In this document: piece by piece, positions 1 through 6,876 of the stretch
How the letters are laid out: every line of letters begins with the position of its first letter
Numbering within the stretch: position 1 is the first letter of the stretch
Origin: a virus
DNA length: 37,122 bases
Virus record (IMG/VR): IMGVR_UViG_3300021069_000004
Location: 1-37,122 of that record
Direction: 5' to 3' (one strand)
Translations under genes and position numbers: made by a program
Notes under the pieces: generated by a model
What the model saw: the letters and a program-made list of their open reading frames with translations, nothing else
Database searches by the model: none
Told to the model about the DNA's origin: nothing

Positions 1-50
1 GGCTACCCTAGCTTGAATGTATATACCCCCTACAGGCAACACTTTTTTCA

Positions 51-88
51 CGCTCCAAATAATGAAGCGTATCGCTCCAGATAATGGA
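51..88. promoter_or_regulatory. Pair of 16-bp direct repeats upstream of the rightward operon
   Basis: CGCTCCAAATAATGAA (51-66) recurs as CGCTCCAGATAATGGA (73-88), 14 of 16 bases identical, with starts exactly 22 bp apart, close to two helical turns. The pair lies about 100 bp before the ERF gene in the divergent control region. This arrangement suits a regulator binding the same DNA face twice. The protein that binds is unknown; operator function is an inference. Confidence 0.5.
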
Positions 89-92
89 CACC

Positions 93-106
93 ATAAAGGG
101 CTTTAT
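93..106. promoter_or_regulatory. Short palindrome ATAAAG-gg-CTTTAT
   Basis: Six-base arms separated by two bases form a near-perfect palindrome between the direct repeats and the ERF gene. It could be an operator half-site pair. There is no U-run after it, so it is not a convincing terminator. Confidence 0.35.
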
Positions 107-126
107 GACCCCCCTTAAAATACTTA

Positions 127-146
127 CACACTTGTCCAAAAGTGTG
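127..146. promoter_or_regulatory. Inverted repeat CACACTT / AAGTGTG
   Basis: Perfect 7-bp arms (127-133 and 140-146) with a 6-base spacer lie 40 bp before the ERF start. Position and symmetry fit an operator overlapping the promoter of the rightward operon. No convincing -35/-10 pair could be assigned, so the promoter itself is not called. Confidence 0.45.
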
Positions 147-161
147 ATACTGTCAGTCTGC

Positions 162-183
162 AACATTAACCACAGAGGAGAAT
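162..183 (+). promoter_or_regulatory. Shared 5' leader with ribosome-binding site, copy 1
   Basis: This 22-nt block ends in the AGAGGAGAAT ribosome-binding site of the ERF gene (start 187). The identical 22 nt occur on the minus strand at 34264-34285 before another early gene, and 15 nt of it at 34021-34035. Sharing extends well beyond the Shine-Dalgarno core, which suggests a conserved translation-initiation leader or regulatory site. Confidence 0.7.
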
Positions 184-186
184 TAC

Positions 187-789
187 ATGAGAGATGATAA
201 CGGTCAGCAACAGCAGGAACAGGAAGCACAGCAACAGATGGCTTACCTGGGTGTCTATTATAAACTGATGGATGCCAGACAACAATTAGCAGCACTCCCC
301 CTCAAGAAGTCAGGACAAAACAAGTTTGCTGGTTACTTTTATTTTGAACTGGGAGATTTTCTTCCTAGTGTTCAGGATATTTTCTACGCACTTGACTTAT
401 GTTCGGTAATCTCATTCACAGCAGACACGGCTACGCTTACGATCATTGACACACAAGATGGTGGCGAGATAGTCATTACAAGCCCAATGGGGTCAGCAGC
501 CCTCAAAGGTTGCCATGAAGTCCAGAACATAGGCGCAGTCCAGACCTATCAAAGGCGATATCTTTGGGTCACGGCTATGGAGATAGTCGAGCATGATGCC
601 CTAGATGCCTCCGCAGCAGTCGGTACAGATGATGCAGTAAACTTGATTAAGGCGGTACGTTCGTCAGCAAACATGGAGTTGCTCAAGTCTAACTATGATG
701 CAGCTATCGCCATGTGTGGTAAACAGCACCATCCGCGTATCATTGAAGCTAAAGATGCTCGCAAATTACAATTAACCAAAGGAGAATAA
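187..789 (+). CDS. erf: ERF-family single-strand annealing protein
   Basis: Resembles the ERF recombinases (P22 Erf superfamily), which anneal complementary single strands in phage recombination and genome circularisation. The 200-residue product has the typical core: a Lys-rich start (KKSGQNKFAGYFYFELGDFLP, about residues 38-58), the stretch around SPMGSAALKGCHEVQNIGA (about 100-118) and the hallmark QTYQRRYLW (about 120-128), then EHDALDA. The N-terminus is Gln/Glu-rich (residues 5-16). The ATG is preceded by GAGGAG at good spacing. It heads the rightward operon, five bases before an SSB gene, the usual partner of such annealing proteins. The family assignment rests on pattern recognition and is strong. 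Confidence 0.88.
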   Translation: MRDDNGQQQQEQEAQQQMAYLGVYYKLMDARQQLAALPLKKSGQNKFAGYFYFELGDFLPSVQDIFYALDLCSVISFTADTATLTIIDTQDGGEIVITSPMGSAALKGCHEVQNIGAVQTYQRRYLWVTAMEIVEHDALDASAAVGTDDAVNLIKAVRSSANMELLKSNYDAAIAMCGKQHHPRIIEAKDARKLQLTKGE

Positions 790-793
790 CACT

Positions 794-1243
794 ATGAATA
801 TATTCACATTTACAGGACATTTGGCTCAAGACATCATTGTTCGTAGCACTAAAAAGGGTGATGCAGTTTCATCATTCGCAGTCACTATGGATGACGAATC
901 CAACTCTGTAGGCTCATTCGCAGTAGGAGTGAAGTCTGGATGGGGTAAGAACGAAAAGACCCAATGGGTTAATTGCTCATTATGGGGCAAACGTGCCGAT
1001 AGTCTTGCGCCATATCTTTTGAAGGGTCAGGGAGTTGCCATTTCGGGAGAATGTAGCCTACGGTTGTATAAGAAAAATGATGGCTCAGATGGGGCTTCTA
1101 TCGAGGTCAGAGTTCAGGATGTTACCCTGACAGGTAAAAAAGAAGATCGTGCGCCTATGACCCCTCAAATGGCTTCCAAATCGATTCCTAAGGGAGATGG
1201 TGGCTTCGATGCGTTTGATGACGATAGCAGTTTGCCATTCTGA
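794..1243 (+). CDS. ssb: Single-stranded DNA-binding protein (SSB)
   Basis: A 149-residue OB-fold SSB. It begins MNIFTFTGHLAQD, has the TQWVNCSLWGKRADSLAPYL strand pattern in the middle, KGQGVAISGECSLR, then a short linker and the acidic C-terminal tip DDDSSLPF, like the partner-recruiting tail of bacterial SSBs. It protects single strands and would work with the ERF annealing protein just upstream. The start has AAGGAG at proper spacing. Its TGA overlaps the next ATG (TGATG), implying translational coupling. Confidence 0.94.
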   Translation: MNIFTFTGHLAQDIIVRSTKKGDAVSSFAVTMDDESNSVGSFAVGVKSGWGKNEKTQWVNCSLWGKRADSLAPYLLKGQGVAISGECSLRLYKKNDGSDGASIEVRVQDVTLTGKKEDRAPMTPQMASKSIPKGDGGFDAFDDDSSLPF

Positions 1244-1737
1244 TGAAGATATCACTTTATCAGGCTAATGAACTAGCATCCCTCGAACTCTTTGTCGATG
1301 ACGATGGTGTTGTCGATATGGAGGGGTGGGAAAATGCTAAGATGGTGGTGGCTGACAAGCAACGTGCTGTCTGCGCCCATATCAAGAATCAGTCGGCAGG
1401 AGTGTCAATGCTGGAAACTGCGATAGCCTCGTTACTGGAAAAAAAGAGGGTCATCGAGGCTCAACAGGAGAGATTGAAAGCGTACCTACTGGAAAACATG
1501 AAAGAACATGGGGTTAAGGAGATTAAAGCCCTAGATGGTACGTTTTCTGCTACAATCAGTTATCTCCGAGATTCTGAATTGGTCTGGACTTGTGAAACCG
1601 CTGATATTCCTATGGACTTCAAAACCATTAAGACAGTCGCAACACCGTCTAAAACACTTGCCAAAGAAGCAATCTTGAGAGGAGAACCTGTGTCCTGTGC
1701 AGTCTTAACGCATAAAGACAGGCTCACTATCAAATGA
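1243..1737 (+). CDS. Gp157-like phage protein (siphovirus Gp157 family)
   Basis: A 164-residue protein with a long central helical, coiled-coil-prone region (about residues 45-90: SVSMLETAI, LEKKRVIEAQQERLKAYLLENM) and a beta-rich C-terminus. This matches the Siphovirus Gp157 family, reported in some phages to be linked to resistance or nuclease inhibition. The biochemical role is uncertain. It overlaps the SSB stop by one base and the next ATG by four (ATGA), so it is co-translated with the recombination genes. The location fits a recombination or anti-nuclease accessory. Confidence 0.72.
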   Translation: MKISLYQANELASLELFVDDDGVVDMEGWENAKMVVADKQRAVCAHIKNQSAGVSMLETAIASLLEKKRVIEAQQERLKAYLLENMKEHGVKEIKALDGTFSATISYLRDSELVWTCETADIPMDFKTIKTVATPSKTLAKEAILRGEPVSCAVLTHKDRLTIK

Positions 1738-1880
1738 CCGAAGTCGATAAAATTAAGGCTAGGCTTGATATGGCTCGCCAGAAGGTACAAGTTCTGGGAG
1801 ATCAATACCTAGCTGCTCAAGAGGCATACATGAAACTTGTTCGTGAGTATGCGAACGCTATCCTGGAGAACGTAAAATGA
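1734..1880 (+). CDS. Small helical hypothetical protein (48 aa)
   Basis: Starts ATG overlapping the previous TGA (ATGA) and ends in another ATGA overlap, so it sits in an unbroken translational chain. The product begins MTEVDKIKARLDMARQKV and is strongly helical, heptad-like and charged. No family recognised. The reading frame is supported by the tight overlaps on both sides and the even composition. It may be a small partner of the neighbouring Gp157-like protein. Confidence 0.62.
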   Translation: MTEVDKIKARLDMARQKVQVLGDQYLAAQEAYMKLVREYANAILENVK

Positions 1881-2053
1881 CCGAACATAACGCAAAGAAA
1901 CGTGCAGAATCAGTTGCTTACCTGAAAGAACGTGGCAAGTATCTGCTAGATAACAGTTCATTTGTACCCACACCATCACATCTGACCGACATTAAAGTTA
2001 CCATGAAATGCTCGGCTGATACGATGGGCTTCCCCAGAAGGTGTCATAAGTAA
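1877..2053 (+). CDS. Small basic hypothetical protein (58 aa)
   Basis: Begins MTEHNAKKRAESVAYLKE and ends with GFPRRCHK. The start overlaps the preceding stop as ATGA, and its stop overlaps the next start as TAATG. Basic, two cysteines near the C-terminus (KCSAD, RRCHK), no recognised domain. Its place inside the recombination operon is the only clue to its role. Confidence 0.58.
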   Translation: MTEHNAKKRAESVAYLKERGKYLLDNSSFVPTPSHLTDIKVTMKCSADTMGFPRRCHK

Positions 2054-2394
2054 TGCACATACTGCCGAAAGACCTTGCAAATATGTATGTCATGTTTGTG
2101 GGAATGAGGCCGTTGAACCGTTGGAAACTACCACCAGTTGAAGATATAACTTTTCAGATAAATGATGATTTAGACTGTCTAGGCTCTTACTGCCATGATG
2201 GTGACAAGCATATTATTACTATTTCGAGGGCTAAATCCTCACATCTTGCAACTATCCAAAAGACGCTTTGCCATGAGATTATCCATATGTGTCGTGGCGA
2301 GCATCCCTACAAGTACCTTTTACATGATGCTTACTTCCTAAGAAGGAGTACGGCAATCGCACTAGAGTTCGGATTCGACCCATTAGAGTTATAG
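2053..2394 (+). CDS. SprT-like zinc metallopeptidase-domain protein
   Basis: A 113-residue protein with a zincin motif HEIIH at residues 74-78 (context TLCHEIIHMC), preceded by a beta-rich segment and followed by helices. This matches the small SprT-like/SprT-family putative metalloproteases often found in phage early regions. HExxH supplies two zinc ligands and the catalytic Glu. The third ligand could be H83 or H91; this is not certain from sequence alone. The substrate is unknown; cellular SprT/Spartan proteins act on DNA-protein crosslinks, so a DNA-metabolism role is plausible. Starts with TAATG overlap after the 58-aa gene. Confidence 0.66.
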   Translation: MHILPKDLANMYVMFVGMRPLNRWKLPPVEDITFQINDDLDCLGSYCHDGDKHIITISRAKSSHLATIQKTLCHEIIHMCRGEHPYKYLLHDAYFLRRSTAIALEFGFDPLEL

Positions 2395-2401
2395 GAGATG
2401 T

Positions 2402-3181
2402 ATGACTAAATCGCGTAGGCACTTAGTTATTCCAGATGTACAAGCTAAAAGTGGTATTGATTTTGCATTTTTAACTGCAATAGGTAGATTCGCAGCAGAT
2501 AAACAGCCAGATGTGATCGTTTGTGGTGGGGATTTCGCGGATATGCCTTCTCTGTCTAGTTTTGATGTGGGTAAGAAGGAGTTCGAGGGTAGAACGTACT
2601 GGGCTGATATTCAAGCAGCCAGGTTAGCTATGGACACCTTGATGAAGCCTATCCACGCAGAGATCCACAGACAGCATAAGAAGGGTGTAGAGAAGCCTTG
2701 GCATCCTGAACTACATCTAACGCTAGGGAATCACGAACACCGCATAAATCGCGCTATTAACGCTGATCGTAAGCTAGATGGGTTGATAGGGATTAATGAC
2801 TTGCAGTATTACAGGCATGGTTGGCAGATATACCCATTCCTAGAGGTGGTTACTATTGATGGTATTGCTTACTCTCACTACTTTACGAGTGGGATTATGG
2901 GTAGACCTATCTGCTCGGCTGCTGCTTTATTGACTAAACTGCACCAGTCTTGCTTCGCCTTCCACCAACAGGGTAGATTGATTAGCTACGGTAAACGTGC
3001 GGATGGAGTAGAGTTAACAGCTATTTTGGCAGGATCATGCTATGAACATGACGAAGGCTATCTCAATGCCCAGACCAATCAGCATTGGAGAGGGTGTTAT
3101 ATGCTAAATGACGTACAGCCCAACGGTCAATTTGACGAGATGGCTTTAAGTATCAAGTATCTGAAGTCGAAGTATCTGTAA
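2402..3181 (+). CDS. Calcineurin-like metallophosphoesterase
   Basis: A 259-residue protein with the metallophosphoesterase motifs in order: VIPDVQ (D12), GGDFAD (about 42-47), GNHEH (about 109-113) and a later His in the SHYF segment (about 158-161), expected to bind two metals. Such phage enzymes hydrolyse phosphoesters of nucleotides, nucleic acids or proteins; the true substrate cannot be read. RBS AGGAG precedes the ATG. It is the last rightward gene, and its 3' end overlaps the oppositely transcribed endolysin gene by 29 bp. Two ORF ends sharing a coding segment on both strands is unusual but both frames look real. Confidence 0.85.
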   Translation: MTKSRRHLVIPDVQAKSGIDFAFLTAIGRFAADKQPDVIVCGGDFADMPSLSSFDVGKKEFEGRTYWADIQAARLAMDTLMKPIHAEIHRQHKKGVEKPWHPELHLTLGNHEHRINRAINADRKLDGLIGINDLQYYRHGWQIYPFLEVVTIDGIAYSHYFTSGIMGRPICSAAALLTKLHQSCFAFHQQGRLISYGKRADGVELTAILAGSCYEHDEGYLNAQTNQHWRGCYMLNDVQPNGQFDEMALSIKYLKSKYL

Positions 3182-3632
3182 TCGGGTCTATTTGGGTGAA
3201 TAATCGGTACTCGGCTTGCCTTCGTCTGGTCAAGCCTTTTATAGCCTTACCGCCTACTTTGTCATATTTGAGTAATTCCTTCGATGCAGCTTCTCCATCT
3301 TTTCGGAGAATTTTTTGTCGCATCGTACTGCGTTGGAGTGTCCCCAGCCCAAGGTTATAAGCCCAGCTAGTAAGAGCATCAAACTGAGATTGAGTGAGAT
3401 GCACGGTACAGTAGCGTAGCACACCGCGTTCAAATCTTGCCAAATCTGTTCTGAGTAAGACATCAACTTCCTCCTTGGTAAATAGGCGATTATCCGCTTC
3501 TGCTAGTGTAGCACCATTTCCTATAACGTGACCATAACCGACTGTCCAAAACTTTGCAGGGCAGAGGTATGGCTTTAGTCTGCATCCCTCAAAACTTTTG
3601 ATTAGGTCAATGCCTTGTTGTGAGATACGCAT
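3153..3632 (-). CDS. Endolysin, GH24 lysozyme (T4/P22-type muramidase)
   Basis: A 159-residue lysozyme that cleaves the MurNAc-GlcNAc bond of peptidoglycan. The catalytic signature E-8aa-(D/C)-5aa-T is present as E15, C24 and T30 (SFEGC, then FWTVGYGH), and the downstream SQFDALTSWAYNLG motif (about 100-113) is typical. The middle residue is Cys, as in P22-type enzymes, rather than Asp as in T4. There is no N-terminal signal or SAR segment, so release must depend on the holin encoded upstream. No good Shine-Dalgarno is seen before the ATG. It is the last gene of the leftward block and overlaps the phosphoesterase gene tail to tail by 29 bp. Confidence 0.92.
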   Translation of the reverse strand: MRISQQGIDLIKSFEGCRLKPYLCPAKFWTVGYGHVIGNGATLAEADNRLFTKEEVDVLLRTDLARFERGVLRYCTVHLTQSQFDALTSWAYNLGLGTLQRSTMRQKILRKDGEAASKELLKYDKVGGKAIKGLTRRRQAEYRLFTQIDPITDTSTSDT

Positions 3633-3661
3633 ATATTACATTTTCAGGGTTAATAGCTAAT

Positions 3662-3677
3662 CGGACAAAAATGTCCG
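3662..3677. promoter_or_regulatory. Inverted repeat CGGACA-aaaa-TGTCCG in the lysis intergenic region
   Basis: Perfect 6-bp arms around AAAA lie between the holin gene and the endolysin start. Neither strand has a U-run after it, so it is more likely an operator or mRNA hairpin controlling endolysin expression than a terminator. Confidence 0.4.
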
Positions 3678-3694
3678 CTTATAGGTGAGGGTCT

Positions 3695-3736
3695 TGTTGC
3701 ATCTAACGTTGCACCATTGCAACATCTTTTGCAACA
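3695..3736. promoter_or_regulatory. Nested dyad of four GTTGCA half-sites
   Basis: GTTGCA occurs at 3696-3701 and 3708-3713, and its complement TGCAAC at 3718-3723 and 3730-3735. Copies on each side are 12 bp apart, and the set is symmetric about the CCAT at 3714-3717. It can fold as a hairpin with an internal loop in RNA or bind a multimeric regulator in DNA. It lies in the only sizeable gap of the lysis cassette, before the endolysin. Confidence 0.5.
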
Positions 3737-3765
3737 TTCCCGATATATGACATTTTTGCGTTTAA

Positions 3766-4251
3766 TTACTTCTTGGCAAACGCTCTCGACCCGAACCAGA
3801 ATGATAAAACGCTTGCCCAAACGATCTTCATGTCCTCATCCCATAGCTTATCTATGGCTACTGGGAACGGTACTCCAGTTTGTGTAGCGTAGATGAATCC
3901 TGCTACCTCGATAAATACCAGAAGTAGAAGCAGGATATAGGTAACAATGGGGCGCACCAAACTACGAGCATTGATAGCCCATTGACTAGCCCCCTTGCCG
4001 ATCTCAATGTCATGTGTGTACAGGGCTTGTTGCTCTGCGCTAGCTGTCTGCGTCTGAATCTCGTCAAGTTTAATCTCCTCAATCTTTGCTTGTTGTACGA
4101 ATCCAGCCTTCTGGAGTTCAAGTTCTCTCGTCAACTGCAACTGCGCCATCTCCAGTTCGTGCTTCTTGTCGCCCTTGTCCTGGAAGAAGTCTAGCACCTT
4201 GGGAACACCAGCAGTCAAAAAAGACACGATTGTCGTGAATAAACTGAACAT
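3766..4251 (-). CDS. Holin, putative (3TM GTA-type holin family)
   Basis: A 161-residue membrane protein. It has an N-terminal hydrophobic segment (about 1-22, MFSLFTTIVSFLTAGVPKVL), a long charged coiled-coil-like middle (about 25-80), a strongly hydrophobic segment (ARSLVRPIVTYILLLLLVFIEVAG, about 93-120) and a C-terminal hydrophobic stretch (IVWASVLSFWFGSRAFAKK). This layout, with the ARSLVRP and SFWFGSR signatures, fits the 3-TM holin family used for release of gene transfer agents and many phages. It would permeabilise the inner membrane to let the endolysin out. It starts with a TAATG overlap after the small membrane gene at 4251-4505. Confidence 0.8.
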   Translation of the reverse strand: MFSLFTTIVSFLTAGVPKVLDFFQDKGDKKHELEMAQLQLTRELELQKAGFVQQAKIEEIKLDEIQTQTASAEQQALYTHDIEIGKGASQWAINARSLVRPIVTYILLLLLVFIEVAGFIYATQTGVPFPVAIDKLWDEDMKIVWASVLSFWFGSRAFAKK

Positions 4252-4505
4252 TATTTACCTCCGAATAAATGGATTAGATAGCCAATACCTGACCCCAAAG
4301 CAGCACCTGCACCGCCAACAACCATTAACATTCGCCATCCACCCTTGGCTTCGGATAGTGTTAAATTGATAGAGGTGAGCGTAGCAGACAACTGCGTTAT
4401 AGCTGTCGTTATCTCGCTTAAATCAGTTTCAACCCTAGATAGTTTTTCTGTTAACACGGCTTGCGCTACTGCGAGTTCGTTGACTTTTCTGCGTTCTTCT
4501 TCCAT
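4251..4505 (-). CDS. Small coiled-coil/one-TM membrane protein, holin-associated
   Basis: 84 residues: a heptad-rich N-terminal two thirds (LTEKLSRVETDLSEITTAI, Leu/Ile spaced as in a coiled coil) followed by one C-terminal hydrophobic segment (MLMVVGGAGAALGSGIGYLI, about 60-79) containing a glycine zipper. The layout recalls XhlA-type haemolysin proteins and phage antiholins rather than i-spanins, which have the membrane anchor first. It precedes the holin gene with overlapping stop and start codons. A pore accessory or second holin is inferred. Confidence 0.6.
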   Translation of the reverse strand: MEEERRKVNELAVAQAVLTEKLSRVETDLSEITTAITQLSATLTSINLTLSEAKGGWRMLMVVGGAGAALGSGIGYLIHLFGGK

Positions 4506-4511
4506 TATCCA

Positions 4512-5030
4512 TTATCCGTTAAATTTTCTAAAAGGAGTCCATCTGGCTACGAACTGACCAGAGGGCTTCCATCCTATACTTGCCTCATAGCACTTACCAT
4601 TCCCACGATCTTTGACTAGCTTGTACTGAAAGTATTGAACCCCCTCGGCATCTTCAAAGATACGGAGATACGAGCCTTCTATAGCAGGTGCGCGGTCAGA
4701 TGGGTTAACCCCCTCCTCGGACAAGGTTCTGAATGGTGCTGTTCCACCTAGTATTGAGTACGCAAATCCGTACGCGTTGTTACGATATAGCCACATGACA
4801 CGCAGTATGTAGGTATATATTACATTTTGAGAGCCTCTCAACCAACTTGTAGCTTCGATAAACCTCGGTTCTTTGCCATCTAGCGTAGAGTCGTAGGTCT
4901 GAAACCATCTGAGCCATGAGGGTAGGTTGCCATCGCTATCTGCGAAGATAGGCAGGATGGGGTTTATGCAGTAGCCTATTAGGTTTACTGTGAAGTCTAG
5001 GGTTAGGTATATCAGGAAGCGTGTGTACAT
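4512..5030 (-). CDS. Conserved phage hypothetical protein, Trp/Tyr-rich
   Basis: 172 residues, rich in aromatic residues (LPSWLRWFQTYDS, ATSWLRG, IYTYILRVMWLYRN), with a hydrophobic N-terminus (about 1-30) that may be membrane associated. The C-terminal half looks beta-rich (YLRIFEDAEG, FQYKLVKDRGNGKCYEASIGWKPSG). I recognise it only as a type of uncharacterised protein often found next to phage lysis genes. It sits between the tail-fibre accessory and the holin genes; its ATG overlaps the previous TAA. Confidence 0.5.
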   Translation of the reverse strand: MYTRFLIYLTLDFTVNLIGYCINPILPIFADSDGNLPSWLRWFQTYDSTLDGKEPRFIEATSWLRGSQNVIYTYILRVMWLYRNNAYGFAYSILGGTAPFRTLSEEGVNPSDRAPAIEGSYLRIFEDAEGVQYFQYKLVKDRGNGKCYEASIGWKPSGQFVARWTPFRKFNG

Positions 5031-5188
5031 TATGCTGGCTCTGGTACGTTGCCTTCAGCAAGCCACTTTAAATAGACTTGGTAGTCTGTGTTGGCAGGGT
5101 CAAATGGTATGCAAGCATTGTCTGAAAGACGGATTACACCAGCCATTTGTTTAGTAAATGAATCTTTAAGTAATTGATATTCACTCAT
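5030..5188 (-). CDS. Small tail-fibre-linked protein (52 aa)
   Basis: Directly after the tail-fibre gene. The product starts [18 protein letters not shown] and ends [17 protein letters not shown]. The (Y)xxYLxWLAEGNxPEPA ending is typical of short proteins and domains encoded beside phage tail fibres, including tail-fibre assembly proteins. Its TAA shares a base with the next ATG. A fibre-assembly chaperone or accessory role is an inference from the motif and position. Confidence 0.62.
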   Translation of the reverse strand: MSEYQLLKDSFTKQMAGVIRLSDNACIPFDPANTDYQVYLKWLAEGNVPEPA

Positions 5189-5190
5189 TT

Positions 5191-6822
5191 TTATAACTCC
5201 GCCGAAAAGTTAAATCCATTTGATGTGCCATTTAAATAATAATAACAATCTCCTGCGGCAGCACTATCAACATAAAATGTAACATAATCATTTGTAAAAC
5301 AAGTTGGAGTTGTTGGACCAGCACCACCTGAAGTATTTGTTTGTGTCCAAGAACCTACTTGTGTTGCTGTTGGTGATGTTCGCATTGATTGAGGAAATTT
5401 AATATTAAGTCCTGGTCCTTGTCCTGCTGCATTAGCATTATTTCTAGCAATCAATGATGGTGTTGCTGTTGTTCCTCTTAACGGAAAATAATACCGCTGA
5501 CACAAAGCCAACTCCGTACCATAAGGTCGATAGTCGAATGATGTGGCAGTAGAGCCTTTTTCTAGTTGTACTCCTGTGATGTAGAAGGTTGCACCGTTAG
5601 TGCCTACTACAGATGTTGCGCCTGTGGCTGAAAGATATACAGAACCAGTCCATGCACCCGCTGTTCCACTCATTGATGACCCACTACCCAAACTAAATAT
5701 AACTTTTATTCCAATTCCATTGGTTGTGAGCCAAGTACCACTTGTTGACCCTGTAATTGTGACTGAAATTGTTGTCCAAGTATTTGCTACTGGGATTGAA
5801 TAACTGAATGGATAGCATTGGGTATTTGCACTATTTAAAAGAGAGCCACCAAATGTTCCAGTTAAAGATGAATAAACTTGAAACGACATAGTGACGGTTT
5901 TAGCATTGGCTGTTCCCCAAGCTAAGTCTGTAATATTTAATCCTTCAATGCGTTGCTGTAAGACAAAATAATCTCCAGCTAGAACTGCATAAGCGGATAA
6001 AGATGTTGCCCCTAGATAGTTAATAAACCCTACTGGTGGAGTTACCGCACCAGCATTTTGTTGAGCAGAGTATTTAGAGGCTTGGGTTAAATCAGCCGAC
6101 CATCTATCAACCAAATATTGTCCTGATGTAGGAGTAACACTAGCCCCAGCATTACGCTGGTCAATCACCATAGCCGAATTTATCAGTCTATTCTTGAAGC
6201 CACAATACCCTACGGTTGTGCCTGTACCGCCTTGTGCCTCAGTTAGTGGAGTTGTAAGACCACTTAAACTGGTTATATTAGAATTAGCCCCAGCAGTAGC
6301 AACTAAGTAGCTGTTTAATAACTGGAATCTTGTACCATCGTACTGTACTACCACTACCCTACCCGAAGTTAACGCACCAGCCGTTAGAGCAGTAGTGCCA
6401 TTTGTGACCGCTATAGCACCCAATCCGTCTATGTTTATGGTTACATTGGTAGTATTCGTACTCCCGACGATAAACGTGAACATATCACCATTGACATAGG
6501 CTGTATATGTTGGTGTCATTACACCTGTGATTACATCAGCAGTTCCAGCTACGGTAATTAGCTTATTTATGCCAGTTTGTAACTGTTCAAACCTGACAGA
6601 ATGACCATTGGCAGTACCAGCAGACAATCCTGTGAGTTTAAATGACCCCATAGGTAGGTTAGTAGTGGGTGGAGATTGCCCATCCCTTGTTACGCAGTTA
6701 GATAGGGCAGTAGCTAGATCCGCAGTCAATGTGTTGAATGTTGAATCTAGTATGTCCGTACCTGCTACTACTGGTTGCCCAGCAGTCAACGTGTATTGTC
6801 CTGAACCGTTATAAGGTGGCAT
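5191..6822 (-). CDS. Tail fibre protein
   Basis: 543 residues. The N-terminal part (about 1-85: [20 protein letters not shown], then [19 protein letters not shown]) is the virion-anchoring pattern of podovirus-type fibres. A beta-rich Thr/Gly/Asn-rich region follows (about 90-190), then a [12 protein letters not shown] hinge (about 193-204). The C-terminal module starts at [20 protein letters not shown] (about 209) and YLVDRWS, a receptor-facing beta-sandwich type common in phage fibres. It should recognise the host surface. The ATG has GGAAGGA upstream. It is first in the fibre/lysis block, with an HNH gene inserted on its 5' side in the opposite orientation. Confidence 0.82.
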   Translation of the reverse strand: MPPYNGSGQYTLTAGQPVVAGTDILDSTFNTLTADLATALSNCVTRDGQSPPTTNLPMGSFKLTGLSAGTANGHSVRFEQLQTGINKLITVAGTADVITGVMTPTYTAYVNGDMFTFIVGSTNTTNVTINIDGLGAIAVTNGTTALTAGALTSGRVVVVQYDGTRFQLLNSYLVATAGANSNITSLSGLTTPLTEAQGGTGTTVGYCGFKNRLINSAMVIDQRNAGASVTPTSGQYLVDRWSADLTQASKYSAQQNAGAVTPPVGFINYLGATSLSAYAVLAGDYFVLQQRIEGLNITDLAWGTANAKTVTMSFQVYSSLTGTFGGSLLNSANTQCYPFSYSIPVANTWTTISVTITGSTSGTWLTTNGIGIKVIFSLGSGSSMSGTAGAWTGSVYLSATGATSVVGTNGATFYITGVQLEKGSTATSFDYRPYGTELALCQRYYFPLRGTTATPSLIARNNANAAGQGPGLNIKFPQSMRTSPTATQVGSWTQTNTSGGAGPTTPTCFTNDYVTFYVDSAAAGDCYYYLNGTSNGFNFSAEL

Positions 6823-6876
6823 TTGCTTTTCCTTCCATTATGTGCCATAATATCATTTTATGTACACGGTTAATAT

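Noticed and set aside
8-295. 95-codon minus-strand frame across the ERF start
   Set aside because: It covers the ERF leader and N-terminus, has no RBS and no recognisable product; a shadow frame.
3254-3466. 70-codon frame inside the endolysin gene with a hydrophobic middle, considered as an embedded spanin
   Set aside because: No signal or lipobox at the N-terminus, no RBS; antiparallel composition explained by the endolysin frame.
3631-4828. ATATATTACATTTT found at 3631 and 4815
   Set aside because: A 14-base AT-rich match is expected by chance in 37 kb, and one copy is inside a coding sequence.
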